Origin: Heterohyrax brucei
Lineage: Eukaryota; Chordata; Mammalia; Hyracoidea; Procaviidae
Reading direction: 5' to 3'
Length of the DNA: 64,000 bases
Assembly (NCBI GenBank): GCA_028571685.1
Contig: CM053148.1
Span: forward strand, 86,698,001 to 86,762,000
This document shows, in pieces, positions 44,401-54,639 of this stretch. How positions within the stretch are numbered: the first letter of the stretch is position 1; every line of letters starts with the position of its first letter. A model generated the notes under the pieces. It did not search any database, was not told the origin of the DNA, and saw nothing but the letters and a program-made list of their open reading frames with translations. Both the position numbers and the translations under genes were made by a program.

Positions 44401-45415
44401 GCCTTTCTCTTCTAAGATTCTTCCACTGCAGCAGCTCTGCTGTCTTTACAACCAGTGTTATGGTTCTCCAGGTTAGGAAATCTACCCTGTTGCCACGTGG
44501 ACTGCCCCTGGTCACATACTAGATTCCTTAAAGCCATTCAATCTGTCTCTACATCTTCTTTGTTCCATGTGTGTATGTCCCACCATAATCTGTTGGTAGA
44601 TTCTGCCAATCTCTAGACTTACAGTTGATTTCTTCTGGAAGTCAGTTCACTAGAATTGTAGTCACTACCTGAAAAGAAAAATTGATCAGTCTTAATATTA
44701 GCTACATGAAGAATAAATACAGATTGTCAACTTTAGTGAGATATCTCTTGGTAAGACTTTGGAGCTTTTTTTTTTAAAGCACGGTGTGCTTAGCATTGTG
44801 ACGTTACTGGAATCTGCAGTAAATGATTATCTAATGTAACTCTTACAGGAGTTGGAAACAGAATGACATTCTACAGTTACTATTATACTTAACTTAGGCC
44901 CCTCAGTTGCAGTGACACAACCTGAAGCATCACTTACAAAATACATCAATTCGCCGTGTTAACATTACACTGTTTTAGCACAACTTCTTTTGATTTAGCT
45001 GTGTCCTTGTCATTGTGTGCCCTGCAATGATGCAATTCTTTCACTGAACTTCCGTGAAACTTTTTCTACAACATGGTAAGACATCGTTAAGACTTAGAGT
45101 GACACAGTTATAAATAAGACCACACATTGGACCACTGAAATCAGGAGATGAAATTCTTTGTTCAATTGCTTTGTTTCTTTCTAAGAAAGATATTTATCCA
45201 GGCCATTTAGAAGACATTTACTTGCATGATTTAAATTTTTATTTAACAGGCAATGCAATTAAAACGTGTTGGAAACTTAAGATCCTTGGAGAACAGATCT
45301 ATAGTTCTCACCAGTGCCATGTTTCTAGTTTGAGAAATTCTGTTCTACTGCTGTTAGGCTAATTAAACATTCTGTTTGTAGTACAAGGACGGAAACAAGA
45401 AGAAAATGTTATATG
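44401..45415. other. Single-copy DNA, about 1 kb
   Basis: No repeat, exon or RNA recognised. The 63-codon frame at 45171-45362 has no motif. Confidence 0.4.
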
Positions 45416-45419
45416 TGAC

Positions 45420-45550
45420 AAAAGAGTAAAAAAAAAAGAGAGAAAAGAGGAAAATATAGGAAAGAAGTTAAAGGAGACATGAGAAAGTAGTATTTGAAGG
45501 ATTAGAAAAGAGAAAGGAGAAAAGGAAGAAGAGAGGGAGAAAGAATACCC
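45420..45550 (+). repeat. Polypurine tract
   Basis: About 130 bp that are almost only A and G, with GGAAAAG, GAAGAAGAG and GAGGGAG words and few interruptions. Capable of triplex formation in principle. Confidence 0.85.
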
Positions 45551-46012
45551 ATGCTATGGAAATAGGTGAGGGACAAAAGAGTCAAACAGAAGAGTGCAAA
45601 AGACACAAAGGGAAGCAGAGACAACTTGTTGCAGTGGTGGACTGACGAGGGACAAGAAGAATGGAACACTCAACATTCACCTCATTTCCATTTGCACAGT
45701 AAAAGAAATGGTAGGTGACCAAGACTTGTTTTCCCTAGAGTTACCTTTACGCATTTCTTCATCTTTGATTACTCTTCTCTTTCTTTGCGTCTACAACAGT
45801 GAACTTTCAAAAGAATGAACAAACCGTCTTCCGTGAAATCCCACTAGAATGCTCCTCAGAAGAGAAGATGGTGGAGCTTCATCTTTGTTACTTGGAATAC
45901 CCATCAGGAAAGACCAAACTCTAGAAAAGACCACCAAATTCGTTAAGACAAAGTGTCAATAAAAATGAGGAAAGCCCTCAATGAGTTGTATTGACACAAT
46001 AGTCTCAATGAT

Positions 46013-46183
46013 ACCCCACACTAACCAAACCCACTTTCAGAGAGTGGATTCCAACTCTCAGTGATACTATAAACAGGGTAGAATGGCCCCTGTAAAGTTT
46101 CCAAGAGCACTTGGAGGATATGAACTGGCTACTTTTTGGTTAACAGCTGTAGCACTTAACTAGTGTGCAACCAGGGTTTCCAC
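46013..46183 (-). mobile_element. AfroSINE inside an RTE
   Basis: Antisense: CTAACCAAACCCACTTTCAG, GGCCCCTGTAAAGTTTCC, TATGAACTGGC, head GCACTTAACTAGTGTGCAACC. Target duplication CTCAATGAT (46004-46012) and CTCAACGAT (46184-46192). Confidence 0.93.
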
Positions 46184-46252
46184 CTCAACGATGGGCTGAA
46201 GATCACATCAAAGATCATGGTGGCGACAAGGACTGGGTAGCGTGTCATTGTG

Positions 46253-46821
46253 TCACAAGTCTCACAGTTAACTTCATGAATTCATCCTAGGAAAAGTGCT
46301 ACACACCTCCCGGCTGAATATCAATCACTATGGTCACCTTTGAAGTACTCTCCTTGGAAAGCTATGTGCAGACACCAGCTCCTAGTCCACCCTTCAAAGC
46401 AATTTTGGAACTCTTTTTCTGGAATGGCCATTGGAGCTGTTGTCCTGTTACCCTTGATGTCCTGAATGTTGTCAAAGTGTCTTCCTTTCAATATTTCCTT
46501 TTATCTTCTGGTGAAGAAAAAAGACACTGGAGGCCAGATCAGATGAGTAGGGTGGGTGTTCCAAGCCAGTTATCTGCTTATTGGCTAAAAATTCCTTCAC
46601 AGACGGCTCTACAGGTCAGTTTGCTTACTTGCCACCATGGCACTGTGCACAATGGCTGTTTCAAAGAGTTCCAAAATTGCATGGAAGTGTGGACTAGTCA
46701 CTGGCGTTGGCGCACGGCTTCCCAAGAGGAGTACTTCAAAGGTGACTGCGGTGATATTCAGCAGTGAAGTATACAGCACTTAGAACAATTAATTTTGTGG
46801 ACTTAATTGTCAGACCTCATA
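46253..46821 (-). mobile_element. Mariner-derived element with long inverted arms, copy 3
   Basis: 569 bp; the best-kept copy. Ends TCACAAGTCTCACAGTTAAC (46253) and TTAATTGTCAGACCTCATA (46803-46821, inverted complement TATGAGGTCTGACAATTAA). Left arm about 46253-46440, right arm about 46640-46821, both with the last ~36 codons of the transposase. The centre (46441-46630) is antisense: CCTTGATGTCCTGAATGTTG and CATTGG/GGCCAGATCAGATGAGTAGG cover the third-Asp (YSPDLA-type) region. Orientation is opposite to copies 1 and 2. It splits an RTE tail. Confidence 0.88.
46640..46767 (+). pseudogene. Mariner transposase C-terminal remnant (right arm)
   Basis: Sense codons FKEFQNCMEVWTSHWRWR then TASQEEYFKGDCGDIQQ, matching the end of mariner-type transposases (DDD catalytic domain C-terminus). 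It is open to 46767. The 145-codon frame starting at 46330 joins antisense left-arm text to this sense piece and is not a protein. No DNA-binding domain or catalytic residues remain. Confidence 0.75.
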
Positions 46822-46872
46822 TGTAGGAGGTTGCTATGAGTAAACCAGCTCAACAGCAGCTAACAACAGCAC

Positions 46873-47462
46873 AACTGGTCCTGGGGAACGAGTCCTGTCA
46901 TTGCTCCCTCTAGTCTGCCTTGTTTTCCAGAGAAAGTAAAGGTGAACTGCGGGAAATACAGCCCCAGTTTCATGGAAATAGTAGAAACCCAACTACATTT
47001 GCCTTGAGATTTTGTTTTCTTCTCTTAATGGTGTGGAAGGGAGGGAACTCAAGTGTTCAGAGCTTAGCAGGAGCTAGAATGTTGTAACATGGTCATTAAG
47101 AAGCATTTTCCTAGAAACCTGTAACTTAATTTGTTCTTTAAGTGCTTTTCTCTCAAGAATCAATCATTTGGTTATCAGGGAGAAGAAGCTGGTTAGCTGA
47201 GCAGAGAAGCCTTAAGATTTGTAGTGGGGAAGTGATGACTGTCTTCATGTGGTATCAGTTTTTTTTTTTTTAAAGAAAAAATGTGTTTGGTGACTGAATC
47301 CATATCTTGGATAGTTACCCAAGATGATATGCATTAAGTTATTGTTTTATTAGCATACATAATCCCCTCAAAATATTAATGCAGCTTCCTGCAATAACTT
47401 AGTTGATATAAAATTGTACATCAATATAAATAACAGATGTTCTCACACCTTTTATGCTGTGA
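46873..47462. other. Single-copy DNA
   Basis: No repeat recognised. An acceptor-like pyrimidine stretch ends CTTGTTTTCCAG at 46930, but no donor follows in a coding-compatible position. Confidence 0.4.
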
Positions 47463-47636
47463 CCAAAAACCAAGCCAAGCACACTGCTGTTGAGTCGATT
47501 CTGGCTGATAACGAACGTATGGGTAGAGCAGAACTGTCTCACAGATTTTGCAAAGACAGCCTTGTGGACATGAACTTCTTCTGATGTTCTGGTTAGCAAC
47601 CACAGCACTTAACCACAACACCACCAGGGTTTCCTT
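47463..47636 (-). mobile_element. AfroSINE
   Basis: Antisense: CCAAGCACACTGCTGTTGAG, AGAACTGTCTCACAGATTTTG, GACATGAACTTC, head TTAACCACAACACCACCAGGG. The body around 47555 is altered. Confidence 0.9.
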
Positions 47637-47974
47637 CCGGTGTGAGGACTCTGTTATACATATTTAAAAATGGGTGATCACTTGAAAGAAGTTTTTTTTT
47701 CTTTTTTTAATGTAGGTTATATCTCTTGGTACTTATGAAATGAGAAATTAAAATTAAGATATTAAAATAATCATTTGAAAATAATCTGAAACTCCTGGCA
47801 TGTTAGCATAATAAAATATTTTTATGAAAAATAACTTTTCTAAAAACAAAATCTCAGCAACAAGAGTAGCATTGTTTTACATTTTTGTAAATTTGTTTAG
47901 AATCTGGCTCTAACAAAAAGAAAGCTGGAGAATAGCTTCTGCAACTGAAGTTCTCGGAGGGTCCAGAAGGTGAG
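47637..47974. other. No feature recognised
   Basis: A+T-rich, about 340 bp, with T and A runs and no repeat family seen. Confidence 0.4.
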
Positions 47975-48165
47975 TGTGTTCAAACACTGACCAGAGGTTT
48001 CGGTGTTTGAGTCCACTTACAGGCAATGTTTGAAAGAAAGTTCCCATGATGTCCTTCCAAAAAATCAGCCATTAAACTCTCTTTGGAGTACAGTTCTACT
48101 GTGACACATATGGGATCACCGTGAGTCAGAGCTGACTTGCTATCAACTTTTGGTTTGTTTTTTGC
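47975..48165 (+). mobile_element. AfroSINE, longer variant
   Basis: Sense: GACCAGAGGTTTCGGTGTTTG, GTTTGAGTCCAC, AAAAAATCAGCCATTAAACTC, GAGTACAGTTCTACTGTGACAC, tail GGATCACCGTGAGTCAGAGC. Confidence 0.85.
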
Positions 48166-49764
48166 AGTACCGGTTGTACTACATTATGGTTGAAGTATTT
48201 GAAAAATCTGGCCTCAAACAGTCATTCAAGACAGTATTATTTTAATAGCTTTTCAGGTAACTGTCAATTATCTTCTTGATAAACCAACAAAGCTCAACAA
48301 ATAGTGATTTCTTGGAGTTTAGTTGCAATGCAGAATTTGAAACTGTGTCAATGAACTTGGCCTACTCTGTTTCCTCAGCATCTGTTGTTCTCTCTTGTGC
48401 TTTGAATGACTTTCCTAGCTCCGTATGACTTTGTAACATCATGCATTAGTCATTTAGAAAATATTAGTTCATGAGTTATGCAGATCTTCCACATTTGGCC
48501 ATATTTTATTATACAATGTAAATATTAATATCACAACCAATCTCATTAGAAAAGTATTTAGCCACTAGGCGACTGCTGAGTTCATTAACATCTGGATAGA
48601 AGTGCTCCAATATTGAAAATTGAATTTTTTGGCATTTGTTCTTCATTTGTGAGTATCTCCTGTTATGATGATTTCACTACAAAATTTAAAGTGTTTGGTT
48701 GAATCTGTGAGATCTAATTCCCAGTTTTAGTTGTTCATATGTTATTATTTATAAAGAGATTGCATTTCTAAAACTGCCTTCATTATTTCTTTTAATGCTT
48801 AGTGTATATATGGGAAGATCTTGGAGCATAACCTACCTAGGTACCTGGCTGTGGGCTTTTGATCGGGGTTTCAAAAATCAGTTATGAGAAGTGGTTCCTG
48901 TTCCAAAGTCTCCTTAGGTGTTTTCTTAAGATCAGCTGTTTGTGGAGTTCAGAGTTAGGTATTCTGATTCTATGACTGCCCCCCCCCAAAGTGGTTTTGA
49001 TTTAAATTGCTTTAACAGTAGCCATTTTTGAACAAAAGCGATACTGTTCTTCCATTTAAGGCAAAGGAAATCCCACAGCCAGCACTGATACTATTTTTTT
49101 TTTTTTTTTTTTTTGAGGCTAACCTGAGAATCATGACATTTTGGCAAGGGGAACAGTACGGTATTCACTGTTCTAGAAATACATACTAAGATGGATGTCC
49201 AAACCACCAATATTCCATTAAGTCAGAAAGCTTTTAAAGTGCTGTGTCGGGCTGCAATTGTCATTTTCATCTCTCAGGAAAAAGGTTTCACCCTCACTGA
49301 GCCAGGTTCCTAGTTTTCAAAGTGAAAAATAAAAAGACCTCATAAAATACCGGCAGGAAACATACAGCGATAGCAGTCAGAATTCTGATAAGTAAATCAT
49401 ATTTTTCTTCAAAAAACAAAACTGTTCTCACAGGAAAGCAGCAACAACAAAAAGACTGTTTCCACATCTAGTGAGTCCCGGAACCTCACAATATGCCAAG
49501 AAGTTAAAGATTGCTACAAGAAGAATTTAGAAATATTGTGTTAAATACAAACCTCTTCCAAACAGTCTGCAATGAAAATACCACTTTTTCAAAATAACGA
49601 TACTCTGAATTGTTTGGTATTGGGATTGTGATTTAAAATGACAACAGATATAGTGATAAAAGCCATGTTAATATATTAAAGATAGTGTTAATGGTTTCTG
49701 GGGTTTTAGGCTGACACTGTGCTACACTTCTTTCCCAACCGTGATGCCTTTTCTCTTACCCCTA
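48166..49764. other. Unclassified DNA, 1.6 kb
   Basis: No exon recognised. 48240-48790 gives a faint impression of an old DNA transposon coding region read antisense, which I cannot name. Simple runs: C9 at 48979-48987, T22 at about 49093-49114. Confidence 0.3.
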
Positions 49765-49935
49765 TGCTGTTATTTGCCTGGGAGTGAGTTGGCTTAGACT
49801 CATGGTGATCTTATGGTTAATAGAACAAAACCTAGCCCAATCCTGTGTCCTCTTCATGGTCACTGGCCTGCTTGAATTCACTGTCACAGCTATTGTGTCA
49901 ATCTGCCTCACAGAGGACTTGCCTCACTTTACTTG
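49765..49935 (-). mobile_element. RTE tail fragment, old
   Basis: Antisense: GAGTTGGCTTAGACTCATGG, AACAAAACCTAGCCCAATCC, ATTCACTGTCACAGCTATTGTG, CAATCTGCCTCACAGAGG. More diverged than the other RTE tails. Confidence 0.6.
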
Positions 49936-50692
49936 AAATACTATTGGCGCAATTTCCAGAATGATAGCCATCAGCAAGATACTGTAAAAAGACCAAGAGA
50001 CAGGTGGTGATCTACAACCACATCCATCCATCATGAAGGCATCGAACTGGGAGACTCTATGGGCCTTGTTGGGGCAAGGAATGATGAGCGATGGGAAAAA
50101 ATATGCTGTCTTATCTCTTCTAAGCTGTACTGAGGCTTAGAATATTTAAATGTTCAAAATCAGGACAAGGCTTTGAAATAGGAGTGTCAAACTCCTTACC
50201 GTCCTTGAGTGTTGACTTTTGCACCAAGAAGATGAGAATAATTTAACTTAGAGAATAATGACATTACTTGAGATAGTTTAGGTGATAAACACCAATGAGG
50301 TCTTCTTCAGTGTTGGTCATGGGAACTCTTACCTTAGGGATCAAACTCCTGTTGAACTAAGCCTATTTCTCAATGAAGAAGAAATCTGGACTCTTAAGTT
50401 TCTCCCCATGCAACACTTTGTGTAACAAAATGTGTAATAATTTTTATCTTCAAAATCTTCCCTTGTTAACAAAGTCAGCTTTCCTGGAGGGTTCTTGGAG
50501 TTATCATCCCTCAAGAAATGTCTGGAAGTTGATGAGTTGATGAAATGGTTCACTGATACCCAAAAATGTCAAAGAAGCCATTTAAAGGGTGTAAAATAAC
50601 TGCCGGTCATTATTTCCATTTAATGAGAAAGGTCTATTGGGCTTATAGAAAAAGTTGTGCTACACTGGCCCCGAATCCACTATTTTTATGAC
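49936..50692. other. Single-copy DNA
   Basis: 49960-50080 may be the far end of an old AfroSINE (GACAGGTGGTGATCTACAACC, GGGAGACTCTATGGGCC). The rest has no recognised repeat. The 70-codon reverse frame 50341-50553 has no domain. Confidence 0.35.
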
Positions 50693-51068
50693 TGTTGTTG
50701 TTAGTTACTATTAAGTTGGCTCTAATTTCACAGCAATCCCACGTACAACACAACACAACATTGCCCAGTCCTACATCATGTTTGTAACAGTTGATATGTT
50801 TGAGGTGATTGCTGGAGCAATTGCGTGGTGCCTTGCAACCTAGCGCCACACCTTCCAGCATTGATTCGGATAATACTCTGTTGTGGTCCACTGACTAATG
50901 TTTTGGAAATAGATTGCTAAACCTTTCTTCATAGTCCATCTTAATCTGGAAACTGTTCTGAAACTTGCCAACCATGGGTAACCTTGCTGGCATGTGGAGT
51001 ACTGATGGCGTAGTTTGAAGATCATAGCAACATGCAAGCCACTACAGTTGGACAAACTGATGCATGAC
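50693..51068 (-). mobile_element. Long-form AfroSINE/RTE composite, near full length
   Basis: Antisense: RTE-type end (TTGTTGTTAGTTACTATTAAG, TACAACACAACACAACATTGCC), then GGAAATAGATTGCTAAACC, TCTTCATAGTCCATCTTAATC, GGAAACTGTTCTGAAACTTGCC, CCATGGGTAACCTTGCTGG, AGATCATAGCAACATGCAAGCC, ACAGTTGGACAAACTGATGC. Same modules as 33120-33605 in the other orientation. Confidence 0.75.
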
Positions 51069-51070
51069 TA

Positions 51071-52110
51071 TCATTTCATTCCACTTTTATCATCTCATTT
51101 GACATGTGGTGGCAAGAGACAGAGCAGTCTCTGCAGAATAGTGGCAAGCTTGTGGGTGTCGACATCTTCAATATCATAGATCTGCTCGATATTTAACAAT
51201 ACCTTATCTTTCAAGTAAACACTGAAATATTTACAGATGAGATGATATAAAGATTGTGATTTACTTCAAAATAATCTGGGATGCCACGGAGAGGTGTGAA
51301 AAATGTACTCATGCTCCATCTTGTTCTAAAAATAATCTGATTCTCTGCCATTAAATCATACTACTTTTCAGTAAGTTACATATATTTGCTGAGTTTCACT
51401 TTCCTCATCTCTCAGGTTGGGATAGTAATATTTCCTTATAACATATGAGGACAGATTAAAATATTGGACAAAATTAATGTTCTTAAGAGTGAGCGGTTTG
51501 TGGCAATACGCTGTATATTAGTGTCAGATGTACCTACATCTTTTTATGAATTGGTACTGGCATGAATAATTGAGGTGTTTCAGGTACTCAGAAGGATTTC
51601 CCTCGTATTTCCACTTTTATTGAGATCTTTTTTCCTAAGTGTCGACGTGGTTACATTTCTTGATCTTCTTTTCTTTCTAAATAGACTTCATATCTTAGAA
51701 CAAATTTTAGAAAAGAATCAGGCAGAAAGTCCATCTCTCCCTCCATTCCTCTTAAGTCTGTTTTTGACTAACAACCTCAACCCATTCAATTGTCAGTAGA
51801 AAGAGATACCACAGTAGTACCAAACTCCTTGCCTGCTAACTTTGAAAACTTGTGAGCATGCATTTTTGATGAATCACTTTTTTTTTTCCTGCTAGATGCA
51901 TCAGGCGCTAACGACTGTCATGCTACTGAGAGGAAGTCTCCACACAGGACATTTAATTCACCCAGAAAGGAAAACATGAAGCGCTGTGCACAAAGAACAT
52001 TTTTTGAAGATCAGCAGGGGGCACTAAGATTCCACAGCAAAAAATATAGCCCTGTAGCAGTCGTAAATTATTTTTCGTTTGCTTTAACTCCAAAGGGATA
52101 ACAGCATGAA
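51071..52110. other. Single-copy DNA with a CTCF-like site
   Basis: About 1 kb without a recognised repeat. 51890-52060 looks well kept and holds the CTCF-like word at 52011-52026. The 74-codon frame 51575-51799 is hydrophobic by composition only. Confidence 0.4.
52011..52026 (+). promoter_or_regulatory. Candidate CTCF binding site
   Basis: TCAGCAGGGGGCACTA fits the CTCF core (C-A-GCAGGGGGC-CT) with one change at the first base. It is in single-copy DNA, plus orientation. Established: this motif class is bound by the CTCF zinc fingers and can anchor chromatin loops. Binding itself is inference. Confidence 0.5.
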
Positions 52111-52117
52111 CTCTTTG

Positions 52118-52172
52118 TATACACACACACACCCACACATACGTATGTGTGTATATATATATATACATATAG
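52118..52172 (+). repeat. CA/TG/TA microsatellite with an 18-bp perfect palindrome
   Basis: (CA) run, then CACACATACGTATGTGTG (52134-52151), which is its own reverse complement, then a TA run (52152-52168). Could extrude as a cruciform. Confidence 0.92.
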
Positions 52173-52174
52173 TG

Positions 52175-52497
52175 GCAACCTGAAATGCTGGTGGTTGGAA
52201 CCCACTGGCTGCTTTGCAGAGAAAGGGGTGATTAAAACCAAACCCACTGTTGTTGAGTTGATTCTGACTCATAGCAACCCTAAAGGACAGAGTAGAACTG
52301 CCCCATAGAGTTTCCAAGGAGCACCTGGTGGATTTGAACTGCCAGCCTTTTGGTGAGCACCAGCAGCACTTAACCACCATACCACTAGGGTTTTGTCCGC
52401 TGATTACAACCTCGGACATCCTATGGGCTAGTTCTCCTCTGCCCCTTAGGGTCATCAGCAAGTCGGAATCGACCTCCGGGCAAAGGGTTTGGTTTTC
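52175..52497 (+). mobile_element. Long-variant AfroSINE, split by a second AfroSINE
   Basis: Outer sense copy: CTGGTGGTTGGAACCCACTGG (52188-52208) and GCAGAGAAAGGGGTGATTAAAACC, resuming at about 52398 with CTGATTACAACCTCGGACATCC, TCTGCCCCTTAGGGTCATC, tail CAAGTCGGAATCGACC and GGGTTTGGTTTTC. The tail GTCGGAATCGACC is close to the family form. Confidence 0.88.
52236..52396 (-). mobile_element. AfroSINE inserted in an AfroSINE
   Basis: Antisense and little diverged: CAAACCCACTGTTGTTGAG, CATAGCAACCCTAAAGGACAG, GAGTTTCCAAGGAGCACC, GATTTGAACTGCC, head TTAACCACCATACCACTAGGG. Target duplication TGATTAAAACC (52229-52239) and TGATTACAACC (52400-52410). Confidence 0.93.
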
Positions 52498-53190
52498 TGT
52501 GTACAGCTCAGAGCGTCTATTTTCTTTTCAAGCCTCCAAATGTAGACGTACTTAACAAATTTCTGTCACTGGCAATTAAAAAAAAAAAATCTGATTTCCT
52601 TATCTGCATTCTGCTTTGCTTCTCATTCAGCATTCAGAGGCAAAGCTATTTTCCTCCCTTTGACAACCGTAGAGTAATTAGGATTTTTCACACACAAGTG
52701 GTTATCTAGTAAATGACCTTCCCCAGGCAGAGCTACTAAAACGGAGTGAGAAGAGTGCTTACTGCCAGCAACAGCCGAGAAGGAAGGTGCCGGCACTGGA
52801 CAAGTTCTGCATGACCAAGTCTTCGGCTCCAGGAACAGTGAAGGCACTTACTAGACGAGCAGGTCTGCACCAAAAATGATTAAAACCTGACAGGACGCTG
52901 AACTATAAACACACGCTATGATTGGCTATTGCAGCATTTCGTTAATTCCACGGCAGTCTGAGGGTCAGGAAATAATGCTTACGTTCATATGGGGCATTAT
53001 AAATAAGAAAAAAAATGGGGTTATAGAAAGATGGAGAGAGTGCTGATCGATTTTCATACGTCTTCTCTTTTACTGAATTTAAAGGATGAGAACAAGTAGG
53101 GACTCTATGTTGATCGCTTTGAAGTATGTTTTTGTGAAGATACTATTTTTGTATAAAACTTATATTTTCAGGGATGTTGAGCAGAATATT
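52498..53190. other. Single-copy island with promoter-like words
   Basis: Repeat-free. Inverted CCAAT box in ATTGGCTATT (52921-52930) and TATAAATA (52998-53005) are 73 bp apart, with CpGs at 52896, 52940 and 52952. No start codon or exon can be tied to them. Confidence 0.35.
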
Positions 53191-53204
53191 GGATATGGGC
53201 ATAT

Positions 53205-53596
53205 TTGTATATTTATTTTTCTTTTGCTTTTTTATTGCGATTAAGTGCAAGTATACAATCCAAATTAAATTTGCATGCCCGCCTATCTGCAGTTTCTTCT
53301 GCTCGCCTGCCCCCGTGACAGCACACTCCTCGGTTTTGTTCTCTATATATCCTATCCTCTTAACAATCTCTTGTCCCCTCCCCTCTCCCGTCTCCTCTCC
53401 CTTCTAGTAAGAGGCCAGTAGGTCAGCTTGCTATAGATGCTTACAACCATAGTGTGACCACATGGTCACACTATGACCCCGAGTCCAGTCCATTCCTGTC
53501 TGAAGAGCTGACCTCAGTAATGTTTTCTGCTCGGAGGTAGCAGCAGGTCTAGGGGCCATGCTTCCAGGGGAACCCTCAGACCTCGAAACCATCAGG
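53205..53596 (-). mobile_element. L1 3'UTR insertion with target duplication
   Basis: 392-bp antisense L1 3'UTR flanked by the exact 14-bp duplication GGATATGGGCATAT (53191-53204 and 53597-53610). Contains TGTCCCCTCCCCTCTCCC, TCCAGTCCATTCCTGTCTG and GGGGCCATGCTTCCAGGGG. No coding part. Confidence 0.95.
53448..53475 (-). other. Perfect hairpin in L1 3'UTR
   Basis: Arms CATAGTGTGACC (53448-53459) and GGTCACACTATG (53464-53475), loop ACAT. It lies at the same place as the hairpin at 55676-55697 in another L1, but with different arm bases. Discussed as a finding. Confidence 0.85.
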
Positions 53597-53669
53597 GGAT
53601 ATGGGCATATATATTTTTTCTTGTATTCATATTTGTGTTTGTAAACTACTTTTCAACAGTGCTGGTTTG

Positions 53670-53845
53670 CTGTTGTTAGGCGCCGTCAAGACATTCTGAC
53701 TCCTAGTGACTCTCTGCACAGAGGAGGGAAACACTGCCTGGTCCCGCGTTGTCCTCGGGTTGCTGTTATGCTTGAGTGCGTGGTTGCAGCCACTGTGTCA
53801 GTCCACGTCATTGAGGGTCCTCTTCTTTTTCACTAACCCTCTTTT
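53670..53845 (-). mobile_element. RTE tail fragment
   Basis: Antisense: TTGCTGTTGTTAGGCGCCGTC, CTGACTCCTAGTGACTCTC, ACACTGCCTGGTCCCGCG, GCTGTTATGCTTGAGTGCG, CAGCCACTGTGTCAGTCC, CTTTTTCACTAACCCTC. Keeps several CpGs. Confidence 0.88.
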
Positions 53846-54639
53846 AAAATAACTTAAAAATAGAAGCTCTGCTGCAGGTTATGTGGGTCTTGGCTTAAGC
53901 TAACTTGAGGATTTCTAGTTAAGGACAGGTGACCGCAGACCTTTAGTGTTGGGAGGAGCTTTGTCAATTCTCTCAGCCAGTCCTTTTACTCTTTAGATGA
54001 GAAATACATAGGCATAGGAAGATCATTCAAAAAGCTATATAATCTATTCACTGTGCTAGGTGAGCTGAATCTCCTGACTCCAAAACCCAAAGCCTGTTGC
54101 TGTTGGTTGATTCGGACTCGTTTATAGCTCCTGACTTCAGTCTCGCGCTATTTTTGCTTAACAGCCTCCCTTTACGTGTGAAGGGTAATCTATCCACTGG
54201 CAGTTTTATGCCTGTATTTCCTATTAGTTTTAACAATTTGGATAACAATGTGATTTCTAAGTAAAAGAGGTGAGGTTCGATTCGTGTGCATTTGTGTAAA
54301 TGCCCCTGTGGTTTATAAGTGGAAATAAGAAGTATTTTCAGTGGAAATACTCAACAGTGGAAATGGAACGTGTTTCCAAAATCACTAAGGAAGTGATACG
54401 AAGGGATAAACCAGATCGTTTTTTGGTTTTCTTGTTGGTACGACTTTTTTTTTTTTTTTTCCAGACAAGTCAAGAGAGATGGGAAGAACATCTAGAAGGG
54501 CGAGATGATTTTCAATAAAATCAGCATTGCTATCAGTTAGGACAAATGACATGGCAAAGTCAAAGATGAAAATCTCAGCTCTATGCTTTGAGCCTCTTAC
54601 TTCTCTACCGGGAACACAGTTTTGAGATGTGTGCCTTGT
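53846..54639. other. Single-copy DNA with one short AfroSINE piece
   Basis: 54078-54130 is an antisense AfroSINE tail (ACCCAAAGCCTGTTGCTGTTGG, GATTCGGACTCG). The rest has no recognised repeat; T18 at about 54444-54461. Confidence 0.45.

Larger units (their letters stand above)
45803..46872 (+). mobile_element. RTE 3' end interrupted by an AfroSINE and a mariner derivative
   Basis: Three sense RTE pieces: 45803-46012 (AGAATGAACAAACCGTC, GAATGCTCCTCAGAAGAG, CCCTCAATGAGTTG), 46184-46252 (CGATGGGCTGAAG, GGCGACAAGGACTGGG) and 46822-46872 (GGTTGCTATGAG, CAGCTCAACAGCAGC, TAACAACAGC). Read together they give the normal order of the RTE tail, with nothing missing at the joints. Confidence 0.88.

Noticed and set aside
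46330..46767. 145-codon open frame
   Set aside because: It joins antisense left-arm text of a mariner derivative to a sense right-arm end. It is an accident of the inverted structure.
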